A stretch of 30,147 nucleotides of DNA, taken from the IMG/VR virus record IMGVR_UViG_3300042090_002940, positions 1 through 30,147 of that record; one strand, given 5' to 3'. A program made the translations under genes and the position numbers. Positions 14,996 through 23,549 of this stretch are shown piece after piece (the first letter of the stretch is position 1; each line of letters starts with the position of its first letter). This DNA is from a virus. The notes below the pieces were generated by a model, which ran no database searches, was not told the DNA's origin, and was given only the letters and a program-made list of their open reading frames with translations.

Positions 14996-15193
14996 ATGCC
15001 AACACAAATGACCGTCGTCGGCGGCGATCTCTATCGCATCGCCGCGCAGACCTATGGCGATGCAAGTCAATGGTACCGCATCGCCGCAGCCAACAATCTC
15101 TTCGACCCGATCGTGCCGGGGCCGGTGACCCTGATCATTCCCGACCCGACGACGCAGCCGACGAATGGAGGCATCCTTGGCGGCGATCCCTGA
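14996..15193 (+). CDS. Tail protein X (LysM-like)
   Basis: This 65-residue protein matches P2 gpX and other LysM-type hub proteins: VVGGDLYRIAAQTYGDASQW, YRIAAANNLFDPI and GPVTLIIP reproduce the LysM sequence (D.L..IA...YGD...W..I...N......I..G..L.IP). In contractile tails this domain attaches to the hub and helps link tube and baseplate, and the fold can bind peptidoglycan. It starts four bases after the previous gene, and its 3' end overlaps the start of the hub gene. Confidence 0.85.
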   Translation: MPTQMTVVGGDLYRIAAQTYGDASQWYRIAAANNLFDPIVPGPVTLIIPDPTTQPTNGGILGGDP

Positions 15194-16343
15194 CCTGCTC
15201 ATGCCGGTACCGTCGACGCCGCCGTCCGGCGCCACTGCCCGGCGGCCCATCGCCGTCGTCCGGTTGGACGGCGTCGAACTGCCGGGCGTGCTGGCGGTTC
15301 GTACGTCGAATGTCAGCCATAATTCCGCCGATCAATTCGAGGTGGAATTGCCGTTGCAGATTCAGCCCGGCACGGCGAACTGGGCGGCGTGGGGCGATCC
15401 GAACACGCATTCCGAGATCGAAGTGCTGTACGGAATGCTCGACGCCGCCGGCAACCGATCCGCGCTCAATTCGGCCGTGCTGGGGCCGGTCGATGCGGTC
15501 GCGGTCAGCCAGCCCGAAAACCGGGTCGTGCTGAGCGGGCGCGACTATTCTTCCGTGCTGATCGACACGCAGACCTTCGAGAATTTCTCGAACCAGACCG
15601 CGTCACAGATCGCGACGACGATCGCCGGACGGCACGGCCTCACGCCGGTAGTCCAGGCGACCACGACGCCGGTCGGCCTCAAGAACGAAGACGATCAGAC
15701 CTATTCGCGCGTCACGCGGCGCGAATCCGAATGGGATCTCCTCGTCCAACTGGCCCGCGCCGAGGGTTTCGTCTGCTATGTCCGGGGCAGAAATCTGTTC
15801 TTTCAGCCCGACACCGAGCCGGCGGCGGCGCCCTATCGGCTGGTTTGGGTGCCGCCGCCGGCGCCGGGCGCCAGCCCCAGCAGCAACGTCAAGTCGATCC
15901 GCTTGAACCGCGCCCTGACGCTTGCGCGCAACATCGCCGTGACCGTGGTCTCGCATGATCCGGCGACCGGCAAGGCCGTGACCGCGAGGCAGAGTTCGAT
16001 GCTGGCCGCGCATGCGGCCCGAGGCAATGCGCAGGTCGGGCCGCAATCCTACACGATCGATATTCCTGGCCTGACGCAGGCCCAGGCGGATCAGCGCGCC
16101 CGGCAATTGTTGAAGCAATACGCATTGTTCGAACGCGTGATCGACGTGCAGATGCCGGGCGACCCGTTCCTCCAATTCGAGCAGCCGATCAGGCTGTCCG
16201 GCACCGGCACCGATTGGGACCAGATCTACTATGCCGACCGCATCGAGCGCAGCCTGAGCCTGACGGGAGGGTTCACCATGACGATCCGCGCCAAGAACAG
16301 CAGCAGTGCCGCGAGCACGAGCGGCACGCCGGGTGCGCCATGA
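15177..16343 (+). CDS. Baseplate hub protein (P2 gpD-like)
   Basis: This protein of about 388 residues is the hub that joins tube and spike. Recognisable parts are VRLDGVELPGVLAVRTSNVS with a beta strand for the first barrel, the VVLSGRDYSSVLIDTQTFEN motif, QIATTIAGRHGL, the RRESEWDLLVQLARAEGFVCYVRGR block that is diagnostic for gpD/gp27-type hubs, and the QADQRARQLLKQYALFERVIDVQMPG region before the closing barrel. I chose TTG 15177 because GGAGG (15167-15171) lies five bases upstream; ATG 15165 in the same frame has no binding site. The start is nested in the LysM gene. Confidence 0.88.
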   Translation: MAAIPDLLMPVPSTPPSGATARRPIAVVRLDGVELPGVLAVRTSNVSHNSADQFEVELPLQIQPGTANWAAWGDPNTHSEIEVLYGMLDAAGNRSALNSAVLGPVDAVAVSQPENRVVLSGRDYSSVLIDTQTFENFSNQTASQIATTIAGRHGLTPVVQATTTPVGLKNEDDQTYSRVTRRESEWDLLVQLARAEGFVCYVRGRNLFFQPDTEPAAAPYRLVWVPPPAPGASPSSNVKSIRLNRALTLARNIAVTVVSHDPATGKAVTARQSSMLAAHAARGNAQVGPQSYTIDIPGLTQAQADQRARQLLKQYALFERVIDVQMPGDPFLQFEQPIRLSGTGTDWDQIYYADRIERSLSLTGGFTMTIRAKNSSSAASTSGTPGAP

Positions 16344-16987
16344 GAGGCGTGCTGGCGGCGCAGCAAGCCGTCTCGCTCGCCGCGGCGCCGCGCTTCGCCA
16401 TCGTCGATCGGTTCGACCCGAACACCTATCGGGCGACCGTTGTCCTGGCGCCGAGTTCGGACGGCAAGACGCCGCTCTCGGGTTATCTGCCGGTCCTGAC
16501 CGGGTATATGGGGAATGGCTGGGGCATCGCAGCGCCGCTGCAGCAGGGCGATCAGGTCGTGGTCGTCTTCGTGCAGAACCATCCCGACCAGGGGGTGATT
16601 CTGGGCCGGATCTACGACCAGCCCCATGTGCCGCCGAAACGCGCGGACGGGCAGGCGGCAGCGGCCGGCGAGATCGTGCTGGTTCACGCCTCCGGCTCGC
16701 GGATCCAGGTCACGAACGATCAGAAGGTCTTGATCAACGGCCAGTTGGAAATCGACCTCGCCGCGCCGACGATCGACATCACGGCGACGACCGAAGTCAA
16801 CGTGACCGCGCCTGCGATCAATGTCGGGGCGACCGGCGAGAGCCTGCAGACGCTGATGACCCAGGCGGCACACGATCTGCTGGCCACCCACACCCATTCC
16901 GGCGTGGCCTCGGGCGGTGCGACTTCCGGGCCGATGGTTCAAGGTTTTCCGGCGAATGCGCTGACCTCGGCGCTGAAGGCAGGGTGA
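16340..16987 (+). CDS. Baseplate assembly protein V / spike (P2 gpV-like)
   Basis: This 215-residue protein forms the membrane-piercing spike under the hub. The N-terminal OB-fold is visible in ATVVLAPSSDGKTPLSGYLP, GYMGNGWGIAAPLQQGDQVV and VVFVQNHPDQGVILGRIYD. Residues 110-175 contain the beta-helix repeats (GSRIQVTNDQKVLINGQLEI, LAAPTIDITATTEVNV, TAPAINVGATGE). The C-terminal HTHSG resembles the metal-binding tips of such spikes, where His residues hold an iron. ATGA overlap with the hub gene implies coupling. Confidence 0.9.
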   Translation: MRGVLAAQQAVSLAAAPRFAIVDRFDPNTYRATVVLAPSSDGKTPLSGYLPVLTGYMGNGWGIAAPLQQGDQVVVVFVQNHPDQGVILGRIYDQPHVPPKRADGQAAAAGEIVLVHASGSRIQVTNDQKVLINGQLEIDLAAPTIDITATTEVNVTAPAINVGATGESLQTLMTQAAHDLLATHTHSGVASGGATSGPMVQGFPANALTSALKAG

Positions 16988-16991
16988 TCCG

Positions 16992-17462
16992 ATGTCCGAC
17001 CTCGCCGATCTGTTTCACTATTGGGGCAACGATCTGCAGGAGGGGCCGACCGGCGACTTGGCACCGGCCCTTCGCGCGGATCGGACATCGCAACGGATCA
17101 TCCGGCGCCTTTTGACCAATCCGGGCGGCGGCGACTATCCGTGGGAGCCGAGTTACGGCGCCGGGCTTCCGGCCAAAATCGGCATGAACCTGGATCTGGG
17201 CCATTTGACGGCTTTGGTCATCGGCCAGATCGCGCTCGAACCGACGGTTGCACGCAACCCGGCGCCGCAAGTCACCCTGACTCCGTTCAATGGCGGCGTG
17301 TCGATCGCCGTGGTCTATTTCGACCAGGCCGGCGCGGGGACGCCGCTCAGCTTCAACCTGTTCGCCGCACCGGCGCCGCCATCCTCGCCGCCCGTTGGGT
17401 CGCTCGAGGCGCCGACCCCACCTTCGCCGCACCAATTGCCGCCGCCCGCGCGTCGCGGCTGA
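16992..17462 (+). CDS. Baseplate wedge protein (P2 gpW / T4 gp25-like)
   Basis: This 156-residue protein has the gp25 core: a helical N-terminus (DLFHYWGNDLQEGPTGDLAP), RIIRRLLTNPGGGDYPWEPS with YGAGLPAKIG, which is the conserved basic-Gly-Tyr region of the family, and strands near VTLTPFNGGVSIAVVYFD. It starts the wedge and triggers sheath assembly at the baseplate. The C-terminal 30 residues are Pro-rich and disordered (PSSPPVGSLEAPTPPSP), longer than in most gp25 relatives. Only four bases separate it from the spike gene. Confidence 0.85.
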   Translation: MSDLADLFHYWGNDLQEGPTGDLAPALRADRTSQRIIRRLLTNPGGGDYPWEPSYGAGLPAKIGMNLDLGHLTALVIGQIALEPTVARNPAPQVTLTPFNGGVSIAVVYFDQAGAGTPLSFNLFAAPAPPSSPPVGSLEAPTPPSPHQLPPPARRG

Positions 17463-17554
17463 TCTGCCGCCGCATTCGGCCGGCCGCGGCCGATCCCGCT
17501 CACGCCCGCGCATCGCGCAGCGGCGGCGCCTTTCTCATGCCCTGGGGAATCTCG

Positions 17555-18697
17555 ATGGCGATCATCGGTCAGAGCTTCAAACAATTCGTCACCGGCATGG
17601 TCGCAGGCGCGAAGGCCGCCGCGACGGTGACGCTCGACTTCACCAGCGGGTCGATCAACCTCGCCCTGATCCAATCGGTCGCCGCCGTGGCGCTGTGGCT
17701 CGAAGGACTCGTCCTGCAGGTCCTGGCGCAGTCGCGAGCGGCGACGAGCCAGGGCGCCGATCTCGACAGTTGGATGGCGGATTTCGGCTTCGCCCGGCTC
17801 GCGGCCGTGCCGGCGGCCGGCCAAGTCACGTTCTCGCGGTTCCAGCCGACCGCCGCGGCCGTCGTTCCGGTGGGATCGAGCGTCGCGACCGCGGTCGGCG
17901 GCGCGCAATTCACCGTCACGGCGGATCCGACCAATGCGGCCTTCGGCGCCAATGCCGCCGGCAGCGGGTTGCCCGGCTATACCATCGCGCCGGGCGTGTC
18001 GGCGCTGACCGTTCCTGCCGCGGCTGCCGTACCCGGCAGCGCCGGGAACATCCTGGCCGGGGCGATCGCCGTGCTGCTCCAGCCGATCGGCGGCATCGAC
18101 ACGGTGACGAATGCATCGGCATTCGTCGGCGGGAGCGATCCGGAAGGCGACGGCGCCTTCCGCACGCGGTTTCAGAGCTTCATCGGCGCCTTGCAGAAAG
18201 GCACGGACGCGGCGATCGCCTTTGCCGTGAACGCGCTGCCGCAAACCGGCCTGACCTTTCAGATCCTCGAATCGACCAACCCGGCGCTGGCGGTGCAGAA
18301 CGGCTATGTGACCGTCTGCCTCGACGACGGGTCGGGCGATCCACCGGCCTCGCTGCTCCAGGCGGCGATCGCGGCGATCGAGGCCGTGCGCTGCGCCGGC
18401 ATCACGGTCGGCGTCATTCCGCCGACCATCCTGCGCGCCAATGTGGCGATGACCTTGACGAGCATCGTCCAGGCCAACCACGCCGCCGATGTCGCGGCGG
18501 TGACGAACGCCCTTACGGCCTATCTCAACGCCGTGCCGGTGGGCGCGCCGCTGCCGTTCTCCCGATTGACGCAGATTGCCTATGACGCGTCGGCGAACAT
18601 CTCCAATGTGACCGGGGTCACGCTCAATGCCGGCACCGCCGATCTGGCCGTCACGACGGTGCAGGTCGTCAAGGCCGGCACTTTGGCGGTGGCGTGA
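17555..18697 (+). CDS. Baseplate J protein (P2 gpJ-like)
   Basis: This 380-residue protein resembles gpJ/gp6 baseplate wedge proteins. Features include SQGADLDSWMADFGFARLAA with GQVTFSRFQPTAA, the typical LDSWMADFGF..RLAA.PA.GQVTF start of the beta domain; VPGSAGNILAGAIAVL; GGSDPEGDGAFRTRFQSFIG; and a C-terminal AYLNAVPVGAPLPFSRLTQI with ISNVTGVTLN. ATG 17555 is preferred to ATG 17537 because GGGGA lies six bases upstream. It forms the ring that opens during contraction. The 92 bases before it hold no gene. Confidence 0.88.
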   Translation: MAIIGQSFKQFVTGMVAGAKAAATVTLDFTSGSINLALIQSVAAVALWLEGLVLQVLAQSRAATSQGADLDSWMADFGFARLAAVPAAGQVTFSRFQPTAAAVVPVGSSVATAVGGAQFTVTADPTNAAFGANAAGSGLPGYTIAPGVSALTVPAAAAVPGSAGNILAGAIAVLLQPIGGIDTVTNASAFVGGSDPEGDGAFRTRFQSFIGALQKGTDAAIAFAVNALPQTGLTFQILESTNPALAVQNGYVTVCLDDGSGDPPASLLQAAIAAIEAVRCAGITVGVIPPTILRANVAMTLTSIVQANHAADVAAVTNALTAYLNAVPVGAPLPFSRLTQIAYDASANISNVTGVTLNAGTADLAVTTVQVVKAGTLAVA

Positions 18698-18698
18698 C

Positions 18699-19364
18699 AT
18701 GATCGGCGATCAAGCGGATATCGTCGCCCGGCTCTATCGCTGGCTGCCGGCGCGCTGGGTTCCGACCGGCCCCGGCACCTTGGTCTATGCCGTCGTCTCG
18801 GGTTTTGCCACGGCGCTGTCCGGTGTCCATGCGCTGCTGGCCTATGCGGCGCAGCAGGTGCGGATCCGGACGGCGACGGATGGCTGGCTCGATCTGATCG
18901 CCGGCGACTATTTCGGCCCCTCGCTGCCGCGCAACGCGGGCGAGCCCGATCCGCTCTATTCCGCGCGGATCCGCCGCGAGATCATGCGCGAGCGCGTCAC
19001 GAGAGCGGCGATCGACCGGGTCGTCTTCGACACGACCGGCAATCACCCGATCATCGTCGAGCCGAACCGGACATCGGATATCGGCTGCTGGGGGCAAGGC
19101 TTCGCCTGGCATAGCGGCAGCTACGGATCGAAGGGCCTGCCGTTCCAGGTCTTCGTCACCACGCCGCGCCAGAATCCGATCCCGTTTCCGGAAATGGCCG
19201 GCTGGCGCGTCCCGGCCGGCGCGTACCGGCAGCCCTTTGCCGTCTATGCGCTGCCTTCGATCTTTCCGCCGCCGCCGGCGCCGGACGCCGCGATCATCGC
19301 CGCGATCGAGCGGGTCCGCGCCGCCGGAATCACCGTGTGGCTGCAACTCACCAATCAGCCGTGA
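18699..19364 (+). CDS. Baseplate / tail protein I-like
   Basis: This 221-residue protein follows gpJ by one base, the place of gpI in P2-type baseplates, where it forms the outer wedge together with gpJ. It begins MIGDQADIVARLYRWLPARW, has a helical middle (SGVHALLAYAAQQVRIRTAT, DGWLDLIAGDYFG) and a GCWGQGFAWHSGSYGSKGLP stretch, and ends in a helix (AAIIAAIERVRAAGITVWLQ) as in other tail I-like proteins that close with a RV.AAGI....L motif. The sequence is divergent from P2 gpI, so the link rests mainly on order. Confidence 0.7.
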   Translation: MIGDQADIVARLYRWLPARWVPTGPGTLVYAVVSGFATALSGVHALLAYAAQQVRIRTATDGWLDLIAGDYFGPSLPRNAGEPDPLYSARIRREIMRERVTRAAIDRVVFDTTGNHPIIVEPNRTSDIGCWGQGFAWHSGSYGSKGLPFQVFVTTPRQNPIPFPEMAGWRVPAGAYRQPFAVYALPSIFPPPPAPDAAIIAAIERVRAAGITVWLQLTNQP

Positions 19365-19427
19365 CCGCGGCCGAACCCCCCGGTTCCGCCCGACCCGCAC
19401 CGCCCCTATTCGCCTGAGAGGCCCGGA

Positions 19428-21524
19428 ATGGACAGACAACAAGTCTATGCGCTCGCGATTCCCTACGAAACCGATTTTCTGGCCGCGCAGCGCTTTACCC
19501 AGGAAGGCCTCGGCCTGCTCGCTCAAGACCTGCTGGGCTTGGGGCCGATCGCCGCGGGTCTGGCCTGTACCCCGACATCGCCGGCTTCGCTCGCCGTCGT
19601 GGTCGGGCCGGGCCGCCTCTACCAGCAGAGCTTTCTCGACGCCTCGGCCTATGGCCAGATCGCGAACGGCAACCCGGCCGGCGGCCTGTCGGCCGACACC
19701 AACCCCAATCATCAGGTCCTGAAGCAGGGGCTGCTGCGCGACCCGGTGACCCTGTCCTGCCCGGCGCCGCAGACCAGCGGCGCCACCGTCAGCTATCTGA
19801 TCGAGGCGCAGTTCCAGGAAACCGATACGGGCGCTTCGGTGCTGCAATTCTTCAACACGCAAAACCCGTCGACGCCGCTGGCCGGACCGCCGAACAGCCC
19901 CGGCGCCACCCTGCCGACCGTCCGGTCCTGCGCCTGCGTGCTTCAGGTCAAGGCCGGCACGCCGGTGACCTCGGGTACGCCGATGGTGCCGATCGCCGAT
20001 GCCGGCTGGGTCGGGCTCTATGTCGTGACCGTCGCCAATGGCCAGGCGGCGATCACCGCCGGCAATATCTCGGTGCTGTCCGGCGCGCCGTTCCTGACCC
20101 AGACCTTGCCGCAGCTCGGCAGCGCACCCGGCAGCTACGCCGTCGATGTCGGCACCACGGCCAACACGATCACGGCCAATCCCGTGCCGGCGATGACGGG
20201 ATATGCCGTGGGCGCGGTCCTGCGCATCCTGCCGGCGAATGCCTCGACCGGACCGGTGACCGCCAATGTCAACGGGTTGGGCGCGGTCAGCGTCACGCGG
20301 CCGGACGGCACTCCCTGCGTCCCGAACGACATCCGGATCGGCAAGGCCTTCGACGTGGTGATCAAGACCGGCCCGGTCATGCAGATGCTGTCCTGGCCGC
20401 AGATGGGCGACGGACCGAAGAACGCCATCGCCGGCGCGGCGCATGCCTTCGCCGTGGCCGACGCCGGCAATGCGACCTGGCGGTCGAATGGCGGTGCCGC
20501 GATGACCGACACGCTGCCGGGCGCCGGCGCCGGCGCGCTGCCGGCCGGCTGGGCCGCGACGATCATCAATGCGGATGCGACCGGGCTGCTGGCGATTCAG
20601 GTCGGCACGGGATCGACGCTCGCCGGGCCCAGCGTGTCGAACGGATATATCGTGCTGGGCCCGGGACAGAAGGTTGCGGTGACATGCGACGGGACGAATT
20701 ATCAGTGCTTCAGCGCGTTTGAACGGGCGAAACTGACGGCGAATACGACGCTGTTCGTGAGCCCGTCGGGGAGTGATACGGGGAATGTGGGGATCGTGTC
20801 GGGGAGTCCGTTTGCCTCCATTGGCCGTGCCTATTCATGGGCTCAGTCGGCGCTTGATCTGAACAGTTTTCAGCTCACTGTCTCAGTAGCTCCAGGCTCT
20901 GGTGGAAGCTATTCGACTACAAATTTATTCACCGGCCCACTGATCGGTCAAATAAATCCAGTCATCATCAATGGATCTGCGACAGTATCGACCATAATAG
21001 GGGGCTCTTCTAATGGAGTTGCGAGTTTTGATGCTAGTGGAGGCGCTGTTGTGCAGGTACAAAATATGTCCTGTGGCCAGACTGGAGCGGCAGGCGTAGG
21101 CCTACTTGCATCTGGTCCTGGGTCGATTATCCATGTTGGCACCGGTATGGCGTTCACGGCATGTGCTCTATACGTGATGGAAGCAACATTCGGCGCTGCT
21201 ATCGCAATAGATCAAAGTTACGCTGCCACGGGAAATGGATCGGCACACTGGAGTGCGTCGTACAACGGTCAAATATTTTGGACAAGCACAACATTGACTG
21301 TAACACTTACGGGAACTCCATCCTATAGTAATGCATTCGCCGTAGCCGTCGGTATGGCAAATATTTCCCCTCTGGTAAATGGGGCGTTACCAGTATTTTC
21401 TGGGGCAGCATCTTCTAGTACAGTTAGGTATTCTATTAGCTCAAACGCAACAATTAACACAAATGGTGCCGGATCGACAGCCCTTCCTGGCGGTTCGACC
21501 GGCACCGGATCGGGGTACTTCTAA
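19428..21524 (+). CDS. Tail fibre / tailspike with beta-helix tip
   Basis: This 698-residue protein is the probable receptor-binding fibre. Residues 1-300 carry attachment-type modules (QQVYALAIPYETDFLAAQRF, then SLAVVVGPGRLYQQSFLDAS). Residues 300-440 are a Gly/Ala-rich beta region. From about residue 442 (LFVSPSGSDTGN, then SPFASIGRAYSWAQSALDLN) the pattern is that of a pectate-lyase-like right-handed beta-helix. The end is Ser/Thr/Gly-rich. Base composition changes at about 20815: 47 of 60 bases are G or C at 20521-20580 but only 24 of 60 at 20941-21000, so the tip has been acquired separately. GAGAGG precedes ATG 19428. The target receptor cannot be read from the sequence. Confidence 0.8.
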   Translation: MDRQQVYALAIPYETDFLAAQRFTQEGLGLLAQDLLGLGPIAAGLACTPTSPASLAVVVGPGRLYQQSFLDASAYGQIANGNPAGGLSADTNPNHQVLKQGLLRDPVTLSCPAPQTSGATVSYLIEAQFQETDTGASVLQFFNTQNPSTPLAGPPNSPGATLPTVRSCACVLQVKAGTPVTSGTPMVPIADAGWVGLYVVTVANGQAAITAGNISVLSGAPFLTQTLPQLGSAPGSYAVDVGTTANTITANPVPAMTGYAVGAVLRILPANASTGPVTANVNGLGAVSVTRPDGTPCVPNDIRIGKAFDVVIKTGPVMQMLSWPQMGDGPKNAIAGAAHAFAVADAGNATWRSNGGAAMTDTLPGAGAGALPAGWAATIINADATGLLAIQVGTGSTLAGPSVSNGYIVLGPGQKVAVTCDGTNYQCFSAFERAKLTANTTLFVSPSGSDTGNVGIVSGSPFASIGRAYSWAQSALDLNSFQLTVSVAPGSGGSYSTTNLFTGPLIGQINPVIINGSATVSTIIGGSSNGVASFDASGGAVVQVQNMSCGQTGAAGVGLLASGPGSIIHVGTGMAFTACALYVMEATFGAAIAIDQSYAATGNGSAHWSASYNGQIFWTSTTLTVTLTGTPSYSNAFAVAVGMANISPLVNGALPVFSGAASSSTVRYSISSNATINTNGAGSTALPGGSTGTGSGYF

Positions 21525-22021
21525 TGCTTTATAATACAGACAATTGGTACTGGGCAGTCGAAGGAAGCGTCGGACATATTTGGTCGAGCGCTCGTCTTGG
21601 CTATGTTGCGACCTCCGATGCGGCTTATGCGACATGGCTTGCCGCCGGCAATACGCCGACAGTTATTCCTAGCACCACCGATCTAGTCGGTGTAATGCAG
21701 CAACAAATTTTGTTGGCTCTTCGAGCGGCGGGGCTGTCTGTGCTGTCGACCGCAGCACCGGCTTTCAACGGAATCTATGCTCTTGACAAGAGTTCCCAGA
21801 CGGATATTGCTGGGATCGCGGCAGGCAAGGGACTTCCGGGTGGCGGCGTGACCTTCAGCTATGCGACATTGAGCGGAACACCCATAGCTTTTAATGCGAT
21901 AGAATTTTCCAACTTTGCATCGGCGGTGGAGGGATACATCTACGCATTTAGCCAAGCGCTTGTGGCGCTCATTGCGGATGCGTCAGCAACGCTGCCATCC
22001 CAGCCTCTGACTATTCCTTAG
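21524..22021 (+). CDS. Tail fibre-associated protein (fibre chaperone-like)
   Basis: This 165-residue protein starts at an ATG that overlaps the fibre stop (TAATG). The N-terminus, WAVEGSVGHIWSSARLGYVA with DAAYATWLAAGNTPTVIPS, is a pattern seen in small proteins after phage fibre genes, including those annotated with DUF4376-type domains, which act as fibre chaperones or as attached subunits. Residues 60-165 are helical with mixed polarity. The gene shares the AT-rich character of the fibre tip, so the tip and this gene were likely acquired together. Confidence 0.75.
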   Translation: MLYNTDNWYWAVEGSVGHIWSSARLGYVATSDAAYATWLAAGNTPTVIPSTTDLVGVMQQQILLALRAAGLSVLSTAAPAFNGIYALDKSSQTDIAGIAAGKGLPGGGVTFSYATLSGTPIAFNAIEFSNFASAVEGYIYAFSQALVALIADASATLPSQPLTIP

Positions 22022-22086
22022 GTCGCCCCACGAACTCTCAATGATAGGGTGCGGGTACGCCAAATATTACAAAATTCATTTGTTGG

Positions 22087-22115
22087 TTGACGAGGGAGGA
22101 AATTTAGTATGTAAA
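22087..22115 (+). promoter_or_regulatory. Possible promoter of the surface-modification genes
   Basis: TTGACG at 22087-22092 has a candidate -10 TATGTA at 22108-22113 (15-base spacing) or TGTAAA (17-base). The surrounding 22060-22120 is AT-rich. An own promoter would fit cargo genes that are expressed in the lysogen, separate from the late tail operon. The 140-base gap holds no other feature. Confidence 0.3.
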
Positions 22116-22163
22116 AACGAGTAGCCGGGCGGCCTCTCGTAACGGCATACCCGGAGTAAACAG

Positions 22164-23549
22164 ATGGCATTCCTCGTCTCGTCGGCATTGTTCGGATACT
22201 TCTGGGTTGTCGGATTCGCTGTTCTTGACCTTCTCTATCGCCGCGACGATCGTGTTCGAACAATGCTGATCGCACCAGCAGCCGGGCTGGTGATTACGCT
22301 CTATGGAAACTATATATTCAGCCGATCCGGGCTGTCGATAGGTGCGATTGCGACGCCATTTGCTATCGTTCTCTTTGTCGCTGCCGTTGGAATCCTGGGC
22401 TGGCGCCGGCCGCTTCTGCCAGGACGCAGCGGCGTGCACTACTTCCTGATCATGGCCGCGTCGCTTGTCGCTTCGGGCTGGCCGCTGTTCGAACTCGGCT
22501 TCGACTGGCTGGCTCATTTCAATCCCGACGCTGGAAACTATATCCTGGATGCGCATCGGCTTTTTCGCCGACCGTTCATCGAGGTTCCGGACGCGGGGGA
22601 ATTTCTCCGACAATCGGATTGGAGCAGTCAGTATATTTATTTTCCAGCTATCGGCGCTCGGGTCGGAACTGACTTGGTGTTTGCTTGGGTTGTCGCGGTA
22701 TCTGGCCTCGATGAGACCTCAGCCTATATGCCGCTACTGGTGGCATTACATGTAGCCGCGACCAGTGCGGCTACGGCGTTAATCGGACCTGCGTATCGAT
22801 CCGCGCGGCTGCTTAGCGGGGCGCTGTTGGCTGTATGCGCACTCTCGAGCGTCGGGGTGGCGCTGCAATTGCTCGGGCAGGAGCAGGGCTTGGCGTGCCT
22901 AATTCTGTCGTGTGTTCTGCTTCTGACCCCGTTCTATCGGCTTTCGCGCGGCTCTCTGGCGCGTCACATATTCCTCTCGGGGTTGGCAGGCGCCGGGTTC
23001 CTCCTCAGCTATCCGGAATTGCTACCCTTTCTCGGCCTCAGCTTCCTCATCTACCATGGAATTGGAATCAAAGAATTTCGTCAGTATTGGCGCTCGGCCT
23101 TGATTGCCTGTGTTGCAGTTGGCGCGTTAGTGAGCGCGCTTGTAGCGCCAGATGTATTGGGTCTCCTGCGATACCTGTTCTCACAAGCGAGTGCGGGCGC
23201 CGCTAGCCAACGGCACCCGGAGCTATTCCCGTACCTTCTGATTCCCAATGGAGTCGCTGCGGTCTGGGGCCTCCGGACCTATGCGCCCGGCGGTCCTTCA
23301 TTGATCGCGCCGAATATTGCCATTGCACTGGGTTTTCTCCTTTCCATTTTTGCCATATTCGGTGCCGGATGGATGACTCTACGGCGTGAAGCCTGTGGCA
23401 CAGTCCTTACTGTGATGGGAATATTGTCTGCCATACTACTATTTGATGAAGCGGGTTTTGGCGTCTTTAAACTCGCCATGTACGCGCAACCCTTCCTCGT
23501 GGGAACTTTCGTGCTGTCACTATGTCGCGTTCTCAAGGTGGCGCGATGA
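22164..23549 (+). CDS. Polytopic membrane protein, possible GT-C-type glycosyltransferase
   Basis: This 461-residue protein has about eleven hydrophobic membrane segments spread over its length. The first large loop contains FDWLAHFNPDAGNYILDAHR, and an Asp at this place is compatible with the acidic residue of GT-C glycosyltransferases, which use lipid-linked sugars on the periplasmic side. Phage-carried proteins of this type (as in O-antigen glucosylation) alter the host surface. No named family is certain. It precedes a membrane-anchored periplasmic protein and overlaps it (ATGA), so the two are one unit. Its lower GC than the tail genes supports cargo status. A flippase or polymerase is the alternative. 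Confidence 0.6.
   Translation: MAFLVSSALFGYFWVVGFAVLDLLYRRDDRVRTMLIAPAAGLVITLYGNYIFSRSGLSIGAIATPFAIVLFVAAVGILGWRRPLLPGRSGVHYFLIMAASLVASGWPLFELGFDWLAHFNPDAGNYILDAHRLFRRPFIEVPDAGEFLRQSDWSSQYIYFPAIGARVGTDLVFAWVVAVSGLDETSAYMPLLVALHVAATSAATALIGPAYRSARLLSGALLAVCALSSVGVALQLLGQEQGLACLILSCVLLLTPFYRLSRGSLARHIFLSGLAGAGFLLSYPELLPFLGLSFLIYHGIGIKEFRQYWRSALIACVAVGALVSALVAPDVLGLLRYLFSQASAGAASQRHPELFPYLLIPNGVAAVWGLRTYAPGGPSLIAPNIAIALGFLLSIFAIFGAGWMTLRREACGTVLTVMGILSAILLFDEAGFGVFKLAMYAQPFLVGTFVLSLCRVLKVAR

Noticed and set aside
18669-20444. Minus-strand open frame of 591 codons over gpI and fibre genes
   Set aside because: Same antisense effect of high GC at third positions, no motif, no start signal.
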